A DNA stretch of 64,000 nucleotides from Burkholderia sp. FERM BP-3421. GTDB taxonomy: Bacteria > Pseudomonadota > Gammaproteobacteria > Burkholderiales > Burkholderiaceae. The notes under the pieces are model-generated. The model was given only the letters and a program-made list of their open reading frames with translations, was not told where the DNA came from and searched no databases. The position numbers and the translations under genes were made by a program. The stretch spans positions 310,001 through 374,000 of the forward strand of contig NZ_CP117781.1 in NCBI RefSeq assembly GCF_028657905.1, written 5' to 3'. This document shows positions 8,580 to 16,169 of this stretch, one piece after another. Position 1 is the stretch's first letter. Every line of letters begins with the position of its first letter.

Positions 8580-9395
8580 TTAGAACGTCGCGCGTCCTTC
8601 CAGGAAAAACACGCACGCGCCTTCCAGCTCGATCCGTTCGCCGAGCAGCCGGCAACGTATCTCGCCGCCGCGCGCCGACGCCTGATAGGCGCGGAATGCC
8701 GTCTTGCCGAGCCGCGCCGCCCAGTACGGCGCGAGCATGCAGTGCACGCTGCCCGTCACCGGATCTTCCGGCACGCCCTTCGCCGGCGCAAAGTAACGGC
8801 TCACGAAATCGTAGCCCGCATCGCCTTCGGCCGTGACGATCACGCCGCTGCGGTCGAGCGCGGCCAGTGCGCTCATGTGCGGCGTCAGCTCGCGCACCGC
8901 CCGGGCATCCGGCAGGCGAGCGAGATAGCTGAACGCGTTGACGCATACCTCGACCGGCTCGACACCCAACGCAGCGACGAGCCCGGGCGGCGACGCGCAG
9001 ACCTGCGCGTCGCGAACCGGGAAGTTCATGACGTAGGCGTCTCCGCGCCGCTCGACCGTCAACGGCCCGCTCCGCGAATGGAACACGACGCGCGTGCGTC
9101 CCGGCTCGACGCGCTCCATCACGACGGCCGCGCTCGCGAGCGTCGCGTGTCCGCACAGCGGCACTTCGACCGCCGGCGTAAACCAGCGCAACCGGTAGTC
9201 GCCGCCTTCCGGCACGACGAATGCGGTCTCCGCGAGATTGTTCTCGGCGGCGAGCGCCTGCATCGTCGCGTCGTCCGGAAAGCGTTCCAGCAGCATCACG
9301 GCGGCGGGATTGCCGGCGAAACGCCGGCTCGCGAAAGCATCGACCTGATAGATCGGTACGCCGGCCGACGGCGCGCGCAGGTGTTCGAAAGCCAT
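8580..9395 (-). CDS. PhzF family protein
   Basis: This 271-residue protein shows the PhzF/diaminopimelate-epimerase fold signatures: QVDAFASRRFAGNPAAV at the N-terminus, NLAETAFV (catalytic Glu), CGHATLA and VPEDPVTGSVHCMLAP. PhzF proteins isomerise or epimerise small acids; the substrate of this one is unknown, and no phenazine genes are nearby. The start MAFEHLRAP was chosen because the conserved block follows shortly after. A longer in-frame start at 9497 would overlap the divergence with the upstream gene. Confidence 0.85.
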   Translation of the reverse strand: MAFEHLRAPSAGVPIYQVDAFASRRFAGNPAAVMLLERFPDDATMQALAAENNLAETAFVVPEGGDYRLRWFTPAVEVPLCGHATLASAAVVMERVEPGRTRVVFHSRSGPLTVERRGDAYVMNFPVRDAQVCASPPGLVAALGVEPVEVCVNAFSYLARLPDARAVRELTPHMSALAALDRSGVIVTAEGDAGYDFVSRYFAPAKGVPEDPVTGSVHCMLAPYWAARLGKTAFRAYQASARGGEIRCRLLGERIELEGACVFFLEGRATF

Positions 9396-9447
9396 GCCCG
9401 GACTCAGTGTCGAGGAAAGGGACGCAAGCAGGACGCCGCGCGACGGC

Positions 9448-10071
9448 TCAAGGCAAACCGTTACTGCAGTATTCGGCGAAACCGGGCCGCTCGGCAAGGC
9501 TGTCGAAATACGCGGAGACCGCCGGCAGGTCCGGCTTGTCGAACGGCGTGCCGAACCAGCGATTCACCGACAGCCCGATCGAAATATCGGCCAAGGTGAA
9601 CGCGCCGCCCGCGACGAACGCACCGGTCGCCTCGAGCTGCGCATCGAGAAGCTCCATGCGACGCGTCCAGTTCACGCACGAGGCGCGGATCTGCTCGGGA
9701 TCCTGGTGTGTCGGCTGCTTGCGGATCAGGCCGAGAAACGCATAGCTCCATGCAGGATTCAGCACGGTCGCCTGCCAGTCGAGCCACTGGTCGACGCGCG
9801 CCCGCGCATGCGGCTCGACCGGATACAGGTGCTCGCCGCCATAGACGGTAACCAGATAGCGAACGATCGCATGCGATTCCCACAGCACGAAATCGTCGTC
9901 CTGGATCACGGGCACGAGCCCGTTCGGATTCAGTTCGAGGAACTCAGGCGTCTGCGTGGGCCGAAAGCCCGCGCCCCAGTCTTCGTGTTCGAACGCGAGT
10001 TGCAATTCGGCGCAGGTCCACAGCACTTTGCGGACGTTGATGGACGGCGCCTTACCGAGAATCTTCAGCAT
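9448..10071 (-). CDS. Glutathione S-transferase
   Basis: This 207-residue protein has an N-terminal thioredoxin-like domain starting MLKILGKAPSINVRKVLW, the cis-Pro loop GLVPVIQDDDFVLWESHAI (ES binds the glutathione gamma-Glu) and an all-helical C-terminal domain with FTLADISIG. The Ser of SINVRK is the likely thiol-activating residue. It conjugates or reduces electrophiles in the cytoplasm. The gene has a 9-bp minisatellite and an origin-type iteron in its upstream region. Confidence 0.85.
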   Translation of the reverse strand: MLKILGKAPSINVRKVLWTCAELQLAFEHEDWGAGFRPTQTPEFLELNPNGLVPVIQDDDFVLWESHAIVRYLVTVYGGEHLYPVEPHARARVDQWLDWQATVLNPAWSYAFLGLIRKQPTHQDPEQIRASCVNWTRRMELLDAQLEATGAFVAGGAFTLADISIGLSVNRWFGTPFDKPDLPAVSAYFDSLAERPGFAEYCSNGLP

Positions 10072-10192
10072 GTCGGCTCACCCGTTGGAAGAGGAGCGAT
10101 CGATTCTAGAGGACGTGCACAGGCCCGTATAGAGACAGTTCGGGACGCGCGGGCCGGTGCACTTCGACGCGGCGCGCGGCTCCGCGCACAGC

Positions 10193-10209
10193 TCCCGAAA
10201 ACACTCACC
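10193..10209 (-). repeat. Isolated origin-type iteron upstream of the GST gene
   Basis: On the minus strand this reads GGTGAGTGTTTTCGGGA, an exact fit to the origin iteron consensus, followed by the usual G (GGGAG) and preceded by AA. It is 122 bases before the GST start, between the start and the minisatellite, so it could lie near the promoter. Confidence 0.65.
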
Positions 10210-10280
10210 TTTCGAGCGATCGCGGTTGAATTCGCCGAGGGTTCGCGCGCCGTCCGTGGACCCAGGAATACGTTTGCGCC

Positions 10281-10370
10281 TTGCGCCTCTTGCGCCTCTT
10301 GCGCCTCTTGCGCCTCTTGCGCCTCTTGCGCCTCTTGCGCCTCTTGCGCCTCTTGCGCCTCTTGCGCGTC
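10281..10370. repeat. 9-bp tandem repeat (TTGCGCCTC)n
   Basis: Nine perfect copies of TTGCGCCTC (10281-10361) plus one variant copy TTGCGCGTC (10362-10370), preceded by a partial unit. It lies in the 327-base gap between the LysR gene stop and the GST start, both on the minus strand, and so upstream of the GST gene. Copy number is likely to vary by slippage. There is no gene in this gap. Confidence 0.9.
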
Positions 10371-10398
10371 TCGTGACGCATGACGCCCGGCATGGCCG

Positions 10399-11316
10399 CT
10401 AACGCGCCGGCTCCGCGTCGTTCCAGTGCGCAAACGCATCCGCGAGGAAATCGACGCACACGCGCACCTTCGCCGACGACGCGAGCCGCGCCGGATACAC
10501 GGCCCAGATAGGCGCGGGCTGGCTCGCGTCGGGCAGCACGCGCTGCAGCGCACCGCTCGCGAGCAACGGCGCCGCCTCCCACATCGAACGCAGCACGATG
10601 CCGCGCCCGGCCAGCGCCCACTGCACGGCGACCTCGCCATGATTGGTCGACAGCGCGCCGCCCACCTTCACGCTCACGGTCTCGCCGCGCATCGTCAGGC
10701 GCCACACGCCGAACGGGTGGTCGCGCTCCTTGATCGCGAGACACTGGTGCGCGGCAAGATCCGCGAGCTGGCGCGGCGTGCCGTGCCGCGCGAGATAGTC
10801 GGGCGACGCGCACAGCACCCGCTGATTGGCGGCGAGCCGCTTCGCGATCAGGTGTTCGGCGATCTCGTCGCCGATCCGGATATCGAGATCAAAACCTTCG
10901 CCTGCGACGTCGACGAGCCGGTCGAACAGATCGAGCCGGACATTCAATTGCGGATAGCGCGCGCTGAAATCGAGCAGCGCGGGCGCGACCACGAGCCGCC
11001 CGAACCCGAAGCTGCTGGAGATGCGCAGCGTGCCGCGCGGCACGCTGCGGGTGGTCGACACATCCTCGACGAGATGATCGACGTCGTCGAGGATCTTGTC
11101 CGCCCACGCATAGACCCGCTCGCCCGCGTCGGTCACCGCGACGCGGCGCGTCGAGCGATGCAGCAGCCGCGTGCCGAGCTGCGTTTCGAGCAGGGCGATG
11201 CGCTTGCTCACGTACGCGGGCGACACGCCCAGTTGCTCGGCGGCCGCGCTGAAGCTGGCGAGTCGCACCACCACGCTGAACACGCGCAGGTCGTCGAGAT
11301 TCGGGGCTTTGTTCAC
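10399..11316 (-). CDS. dmlR: LysR-type regulator, DmlR-like
   Basis: This 305-residue regulator has an N-terminal winged helix (LRVFSVVVRLASFSAAAEQL, then SPAYVSKRIALLETQLG) and a substrate-binding domain (about residues 95-295). The best start is GTG 11316 (VNKAPNLDDL), because the HTH follows at the normal distance; the frame continues open far upstream with no sense. It diverges from a malate/tartrate dehydrogenase gene, as in E. coli dmlR-dmlA, so it probably activates that gene in response to D-malate or tartrate. The symbol is inferred from context. Confidence 0.75.
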   Translation of the reverse strand: MNKAPNLDDLRVFSVVVRLASFSAAAEQLGVSPAYVSKRIALLETQLGTRLLHRSTRRVAVTDAGERVYAWADKILDDVDHLVEDVSTTRSVPRGTLRISSSFGFGRLVVAPALLDFSARYPQLNVRLDLFDRLVDVAGEGFDLDIRIGDEIAEHLIAKRLAANQRVLCASPDYLARHGTPRQLADLAAHQCLAIKERDHPFGVWRLTMRGETVSVKVGGALSTNHGEVAVQWALAGRGIVLRSMWEAAPLLASGALQRVLPDASQPAPIWAVYPARLASSAKVRVCVDFLADAFAHWNDAEPAR

Positions 11317-11442
11317 GATGTGTGAAAAGTCGATTAACCGGATGGCCGATTCTAATCCCGCTGGAAATAAATAAAATGCCAGCATGCGTGCCCGGCCCGG
11401 GTCGGCGGCGCGCGTTCCATTCCGCATCCACAGGAGAAACGC

Positions 11443-12528
11443 ATGAACGCGCACGCGTACAAGATCGCCGTCATCCCCGGCGACGGCATCGGCCGGGAAG
11501 TGATGCCCGAGGGACTGCGCGTGCTCGACGCGATCACGCAGCGCTTCGGGCTGCGCTTCGATCTCACGCCGATCGAATGGGCCAGCTGCGACTACTACAC
11601 GCAACACGGCCAGATGATGCCCGCCGACTGGAAGCCGCAGCTCGCGCACCAGGACGCAATCCTGTTCGGTGCGGTCGGCTGGCCCGCGACGGTGCCCGAC
11701 CACGTGTCGCTGTGGGGCTCGCTGATCCGTTTCCGCCGCGAGTTCGACCAGTACATCAACCTGCGCCCCGCGCGCCTGTTCGATGGCGTGCCGTGCCCGC
11801 TCGCGGGCCGGCGCGCGGGCGACATCGATTTCATGATCGTGCGCGAGAACACCGAGGGCGAATACTCGGCGGTGGGCGGCGCGATGTTCGAGGGCACCGA
11901 GCGCGAATTCGTGGTCCAGCAATCGGTATTCACGCGACACGGCACCGAGCGCGTCATGAAGTTCGCCTTCGAGCTGGCACGGCGCCGCGCGAAACGCCTG
12001 ACGGTCGCGACGAAGAGCAACGGCATCGCGATCAGCATGCCGTGGTGGGACGCGCGCGCCGCGGAGATGGCCGCGCACTTCCCCGACGTCGCCTGGGACA
12101 AGCAGCACATCGACATCCTGTGCGCGCGCTTCGTGATGCAGCCCGACCGTTTCGACGTGGTGGTCGCCTCGAACCTGTTCGGCGACATCCTGTCCGACCT
12201 CGGCCCGGCCTGCACCGGCACGATCGGCATCGCGCCGTCCGCCAACCTGAATCCGGAGCGACGCTTTCCGTCGCTGTTCGAGCCGGTGCACGGCTCCGCG
12301 CCGGACATCGCGGGGCGCGGCATCGCGAACCCGGTCGCGATGATCTGGTCGGTCGCGCTGATGCTCGACTTCCTCGGTCACGGCGCCGGCCCCGCGCGCG
12401 ACGCGCATGACGCGATCCTCGGCGCGATCGAAGCGGTGCTGCGCGACGGACCGCACCCCGGCGACCTGGGCGGGCACGCCACCACGCGCGAAGTCGGCGA
12501 CGCGATCGTCGCGCGGCTGCTGGCCTGA
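11443..12528 (+). CDS. dmlA: D-malate / tartrate dehydrogenase (isocitrate-dehydrogenase fold)
   Basis: This 361-residue enzyme has IPGDGIGREV at the N-terminus, NTEGEYSAVGG and ATKSNGIA in the active site, and SNLFGDILSDLG and EPVHGSAPDIAG. These define the NAD- and metal-dependent beta-decarboxylating dehydrogenases. The sequence is of the tartrate/D-malate type (TTUC/DmlA) rather than LeuB, as judged from LWGSLIRFRREFDQYINLRP. It oxidises D-malate to pyruvate and CO2, or acts on tartrate. SD AGGAGA is 6 bases before ATG. The divergent LysR supports the assignment. Confidence 0.85.
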   Translation: MNAHAYKIAVIPGDGIGREVMPEGLRVLDAITQRFGLRFDLTPIEWASCDYYTQHGQMMPADWKPQLAHQDAILFGAVGWPATVPDHVSLWGSLIRFRREFDQYINLRPARLFDGVPCPLAGRRAGDIDFMIVRENTEGEYSAVGGAMFEGTEREFVVQQSVFTRHGTERVMKFAFELARRRAKRLTVATKSNGIAISMPWWDARAAEMAAHFPDVAWDKQHIDILCARFVMQPDRFDVVVASNLFGDILSDLGPACTGTIGIAPSANLNPERRFPSLFEPVHGSAPDIAGRGIANPVAMIWSVALMLDFLGHGAGPARDAHDAILGAIEAVLRDGPHPGDLGGHATTREVGDAIVARLLA

Positions 12529-12556
12529 GCGGCCCGCGCCGCCCATTTTCATCGGC

Positions 12557-12604
12557 TCCCGAAAAATCTCACCATGACCTCACCGGCTCCCGAAAACCCT
12601 CACT
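12557..12604 (-). repeat. Pair of origin-type iterons over the start of the M14 gene
   Basis: On the minus strand the two sites read GGTGAGATTTTTCGGGA (12557-12573) and AGTGAGGGTTTTCGGGA (12588-12604), spaced by 31 bp, three helical turns. The first abuts the ATG at 12574; the second lies within codons 5-11 of the gene, so the N-terminal APENPHY residues are encoded by an iteron. Orientation is opposite to the origin cluster. Confidence 0.7.
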
Positions 12605-13566
12605 ATTCGATCGAGGTCGCCTTTCCGGACCTCGAACCGCATCGATCCGGCAACACCGGCGTCGATTATGTCCATCGCTTCGAGTCGGGTGCGCCGGGGC
12701 CGTCGGTGCTCGTCAATGCGCTCACGCACGGCAACGAAGTGTGCGGCGCGCTCGTCGTCGATGCGCTGCTGACGCGGCGCGTGCGTCCGCGTCGCGGCAC
12801 GCTGATGCTGTCGTTCGCGAACGTCGCCGCCTATCGCCGCTTCGATCCGCGCAGTCCGGACGCCTCGCGTTTCGTCGACCAGGATTTCAATCGGGTGTGG
12901 ACGCCCGCGCTGCTCGACGACCTGTCGCGCGACTCGGTCGAACTCGCGCGCGCCCGCGCGCTGCGGCCGTTCGTCGACGCGGCCGACCTGCTGCTCGACC
13001 TGCACTCGATGCACGAACGCAGCGCGCCGCTCGGGCTCGCCGGGCCGCTCGACAAGGGCGTCGAGCTGGCGCTGCGGGTCGGCGCGCCCGCCACCGTGAT
13101 CCGCGACGCGGGCCATCCCGAGGGCACGCGCATGCGCGACTACGGCGCGTTCGGCGATCCCGCCAGCCCGCGCAACGCGCTCCTCGTCGAATGCGGCCAA
13201 CACTGGGAAGCGCAAGCCGTCGCGGTTGCGCGCGACGCCACCGCGCGCTTTCTCGTCGCCGCCGGCACGCTCGCGCGCGACGACCTGCAGCCGGACTGGT
13301 TCCTGCCGCCCGCGCCGGCGCTGCGCATCGTCCAGGTAACCGAACCCGTCGTCGCGCGCAGCACCGATTTCCGTTTCGCCGGCCCGTACACAGGCCTCGA
13401 GCATTTCGCCGAGGCGGGCGCGCTCATCGGCTGGTCGGATGGCGAGCCGGTGCGCACGCCCTACCCGGACTGCGTGCTCGTCATGCCGTCGCTGCGCCAG
13501 TTGCGGCCCGGCGTCACGGTCGTCCGGCTCGGCCGGCTCGAACGTGAGCGCGCGCCGAGCGCCTGA
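12574..13566 (+). CDS. Succinylglutamate desuccinylase/aspartoacylase family (M14) zinc hydrolase
   Basis: This 330-residue protein has the zinc ligands THGNE (H52, E55) and LDLHSMHE (His about 147, with the following Glu), and the NA-L-H context of the AstE/AspA family. Members remove an acyl group from an amino acid in the cytoplasm; the substrate is unknown. The ATG at 12574 overlaps origin-type iterons and has no good SD (the preceding bases are TCTCACC), so translation initiation may be weak or the true start may be the next in-frame codon. It follows dmlA by 45 bases, possibly as an operon. Confidence 0.75.
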   Translation: MTSPAPENPHYSIEVAFPDLEPHRSGNTGVDYVHRFESGAPGPSVLVNALTHGNEVCGALVVDALLTRRVRPRRGTLMLSFANVAAYRRFDPRSPDASRFVDQDFNRVWTPALLDDLSRDSVELARARALRPFVDAADLLLDLHSMHERSAPLGLAGPLDKGVELALRVGAPATVIRDAGHPEGTRMRDYGAFGDPASPRNALLVECGQHWEAQAVAVARDATARFLVAAGTLARDDLQPDWFLPPAPALRIVQVTEPVVARSTDFRFAGPYTGLEHFAEAGALIGWSDGEPVRTPYPDCVLVMPSLRQLRPGVTVVRLGRLERERAPSA

Positions 13567-13573
13567 CTCACCT

Positions 13574-14056
13574 TCACAGGCCCAGTTCGGACAGGCCCGG
13601 ATGATCGTCGGGCCGCCGCCCGAGCGGCCAATGGAACAGGCGCTCGGATTCGCGGATCGGCAGGTCGTTGATGGATGCATGACGATGCGCCATCAGGCCG
13701 TTCGCATCGAACGCCCAGTTCTCGTTGCCGTAGGAGCGGAACCAGTTGCCTGCGTCGTCGCGCCATTCGTACGCGAAGCGCACCGCGATCCGGTTCTCCG
13801 TCACCGCCCACAGTTCCTTGATGAGCCGGTAGTCCAGCTCGCGCGTCCACTTGCGACGCAGCAGCGCGACGATTTCCGCGCGCCCCGTCACGAACTCCGC
13901 GCGGTTGCGCCACGTGCTGTCCGGCGTATAGGCAAGCGACACGCGCTCGGGATCGCGGGTATTCCAGCCGTCTTCGGCCGCGCGCACTTTCTGGATCGCG
14001 GTGTCGTGCGTGAACGGCGGCACGGGGGGACGGATTTCAGCAGACTCGGACATCAT
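13574..14056 (-). CDS. DUF1348 / NTF2-like protein
   Basis: This 160-residue protein has the DUF1348 pattern: VRAAEDGWNTRDPERV, TPDSTWRNR, FRSYGNENWAF and DNG-MAHRHASIND. The fold is the SnoaL/NTF2 cone; members bind small ligands and their function is mostly unknown. It lies 8 bases from the convergent M14 gene and next to a TetR gene transcribed in the same direction, so it may be part of that regulator's target set. Confidence 0.75.
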   Translation of the reverse strand: MMSESAEIRPPVPPFTHDTAIQKVRAAEDGWNTRDPERVSLAYTPDSTWRNRAEFVTGRAEIVALLRRKWTRELDYRLIKELWAVTENRIAVRFAYEWRDDAGNWFRSYGNENWAFDANGLMAHRHASINDLPIRESERLFHWPLGRRPDDHPGLSELGL

Positions 14057-14171
14057 GTTCTCCAGTTGAAGGGACGAGACAATCCATCGGCCGGCCTGAC
14101 GCAGGCCGACCGATCAGGAAAACTAATTCTTTGCTTCGGTACGAAGCGGACCCGGTTCGGCCCGCCCTGGC

Positions 14172-14798
14172 TCAGCGCATCTCGGACGCCACCGCGTCGA
14201 GCAGCCGCTCCGCCGCCGCGCGCGCGTCGTGCGCCGCCGACGCATCGCCGCTGACGAGCGCGACGCCAATCGCGCCGTCGATCAGCACCAGCCACTGACG
14301 CGCGAGCGGTTCGGCCTGCCGGCGCGCGATGCCGCCCGCCGCCGCGAGCGCATCGAACTGCTCGTGCACGAACGCAAGCAGACGGGCCTTGTGCATGCGT
14401 GCGACCAATCGAATCGGATCGTCGGGCTCGGCGATTTCCCCTGACGCGTTCAGGAATGCGCAGCCGTGGAAATCCGCCTGCACGAACCACTCGCGCAGCA
14501 CGTCGAACACGCCGAGCAGACGGGCGCGCGGCGTCTTGCCGCGCTTGAGCGTCGCTGCGGCGAACCAGGTCATCCAGCGCACATCGCGCCGTTCGAGCGC
14601 GGCGGCGACCAACGCTTCCTTCGAAGCGAAATGCGTGTAGAAGCTCTTGCGCGCGGCGCCGGACAGCTTGACGATCGCATCGACACCCGTCGCGTGGATG
14701 CCGCCTGCATAGATCAGCGTTTCGGCGGCATCGAGCAGCCGTTCGCGCGCACCGGAGGAAGAGGACGACGTGTCGTCGGTCGAGATCGTGGGTTCCAT
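14172..14798 (-). CDS. TetR-family repressor
   Basis: This 208-residue protein has an N-terminal TetR helix-turn-helix (ARERLLDAAETLIYAGG, then GVDAIVKLSGAARKSFYTHF) and a helical ligand-binding C-terminal domain. A near-palindrome just before the gene (14810-14823) is a probable operator. Its ligand is unknown. Likely targets are itself and the DUF1348 gene downstream on the same strand. Confidence 0.8.
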   Translation of the reverse strand: MEPTISTDDTSSSSSGARERLLDAAETLIYAGGIHATGVDAIVKLSGAARKSFYTHFASKEALVAAALERRDVRWMTWFAAATLKRGKTPRARLLGVFDVLREWFVQADFHGCAFLNASGEIAEPDDPIRLVARMHKARLLAFVHEQFDALAAAGGIARRQAEPLARQWLVLIDGAIGVALVSGDASAAHDARAAAERLLDAVASEMR

Positions 14799-14809
14799 GC
14801 CGATAAGGT

Positions 14810-14823
14810 AGAACGATCATTCT
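14810..14823. promoter_or_regulatory. Probable TetR operator
   Basis: AGAACGATCATTCT is an imperfect palindrome (one mismatched pair) centred 19 bases before the TetR start codon. It has the size and the GATC-centred form seen at many TetR autoregulatory operators. Placement over the promoter or leader fits autorepression. Confidence 0.55.
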
Positions 14824-15001
14824 CCCTTGTCAATCACCTTGTCAGCGCACGGGTTTCCCCGCGCCGTCGCGAAATAACGCGCGACCCGCGCGCCGCCTCG
14901 CCAAACGCTGCGCGGCCGGCAATTTTTTACGACATTTTTTCTTGAAGCGAACCGCCGCCCCTCCCTACACTTCGGGCAACCGATGAGGGATGGGGGATGT
15001 C

Positions 15002-15637
15002 ATGCAAAAGCAACGAACGACAGCGAGCCAACCCGCGCACTTCGCCTGCGCGAAGCAGGTCGACGGGCGAGTCGTGCTGCGCCGGTTCGATCCGGTCCAG
15101 GACAGTTATGAAACGCTGACCGCGCTGCTGCACCGCGCGTTCGCGCGCCTCGGCCAGATGGGGCTCAACTGTCCATGCGTCGACCAGCCGCCCGCCGTCA
15201 CGCGCCAGCGCGCGCTGGCCGGCGACTGTTTCGTCGCGGTCTGCAAGGGCCATCTGGTCGCGACCATGACGCTCTACGGACGCGATCCGGAATCGGCCTG
15301 CGACCTGTACCGCCGCGCCAATGTCGCGAGCGTGCGCCAACTCGGCGTCGATCCGATCTGGCAGGGGCGGGGCATCGGCCAATCGATGCTCGCGTTCGCC
15401 GGCCACTGGGCCGCGACGCGCGGCTATACGCGCCTCGCGCTCGATACGCCGCAGCCGGCCGCGCACCTGGTCGACTTCTACACGCGGCAGGACTTTCGCC
15501 TCGTCGACGTGATCCACTTCGCCGGCAAGGGCTACGACAGCGCGATCCTCAGCAAGCCCGCGATGGCCGCGCCGTCGCTCGCCGCCTGGTCGCGCCAGCT
15601 CACGCTGGCCCACACACCCTACAGCCGCGCCGCATGA
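15002..15637 (+). CDS. GNAT-family N-acetyltransferase
   Basis: This ~211-residue protein carries the GNAT core: VRQLGVDPIWQGRGIGQSML, whose Q/R-x-x-G-x-G/A loop (QGRGIG) binds acetyl-CoA pyrophosphate, followed by DTPQPAAHLVDFYTRQDF. Its substrate is unknown. ATG 15002 is preferred because GGGGGAT lies 5 bases upstream; an in-frame ATG at 14990 adds four residues. Its stop overlaps the next gene's ATG by four bases, so the two are translationally coupled. Confidence 0.75.
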   Translation: MQKQRTTASQPAHFACAKQVDGRVVLRRFDPVQDSYETLTALLHRAFARLGQMGLNCPCVDQPPAVTRQRALAGDCFVAVCKGHLVATMTLYGRDPESACDLYRRANVASVRQLGVDPIWQGRGIGQSMLAFAGHWAATRGYTRLALDTPQPAAHLVDFYTRQDFRLVDVIHFAGKGYDSAILSKPAMAAPSLAAWSRQLTLAHTPYSRAA

Positions 15638-16029
15638 AACCCGAAGACCGCCGCCGCCCCCCTTCGCCCGATACCGATCCGCACCAGGCCCGCATGCAGG
15701 CGGCGCTGCGCCTGCGCGGCATCGCCAGGATCGTGCTCGTCACGCTCGGCATGGGCCAGTTGCTGACCCTCGCGTTCCGCTACTGCGCGGGCCTCGGCGA
15801 CCACGGGGCCGACGAGGGCGCGGCGCTGCTGTTCAACTTCGTCAGCTGCGCGCTCGTCAGCTACTGGCTGCAGGCCGACGCGCGGCGCGCATACCGTGAG
15901 GCGAAGGCGAACGACCAGCTCGGCGCGCCGTGCGCGCGCCATCGCGCACCGCTCGTCGACGCCGCCTGCCCGAAGCGCTGGCTCGTGATCCTGCACCTCG
16001 AACTGAATCCGCACCTCCTCGACGCGTGA
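15634..16029 (+). CDS. Small membrane protein, unknown function
   Basis: This 131-residue protein is coupled to the GNAT gene by an ATGA overlap. Two hydrophobic segments (about residues 30-50 and 62-82) are flanked by charged ends. I do not recognise the family. Confidence 0.5.
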   Translation: MKPEDRRRPPSPDTDPHQARMQAALRLRGIARIVLVTLGMGQLLTLAFRYCAGLGDHGADEGAALLFNFVSCALVSYWLQADARRAYREAKANDQLGAPCARHRAPLVDAACPKRWLVILHLELNPHLLDA

Positions 16030-16169
16030 CGCGCGCGGCGCGCCAGATTTGACGGTGTGTTTACGCGAACGGCCCGATTTTTTCCCGCGAAATGACTTCC
16101 GATGCGCTGCAATGGAAATGTCATCCTCCGGCCTGAACCCGGGGGCAAGCCAACAGGGGAATGTCATCG

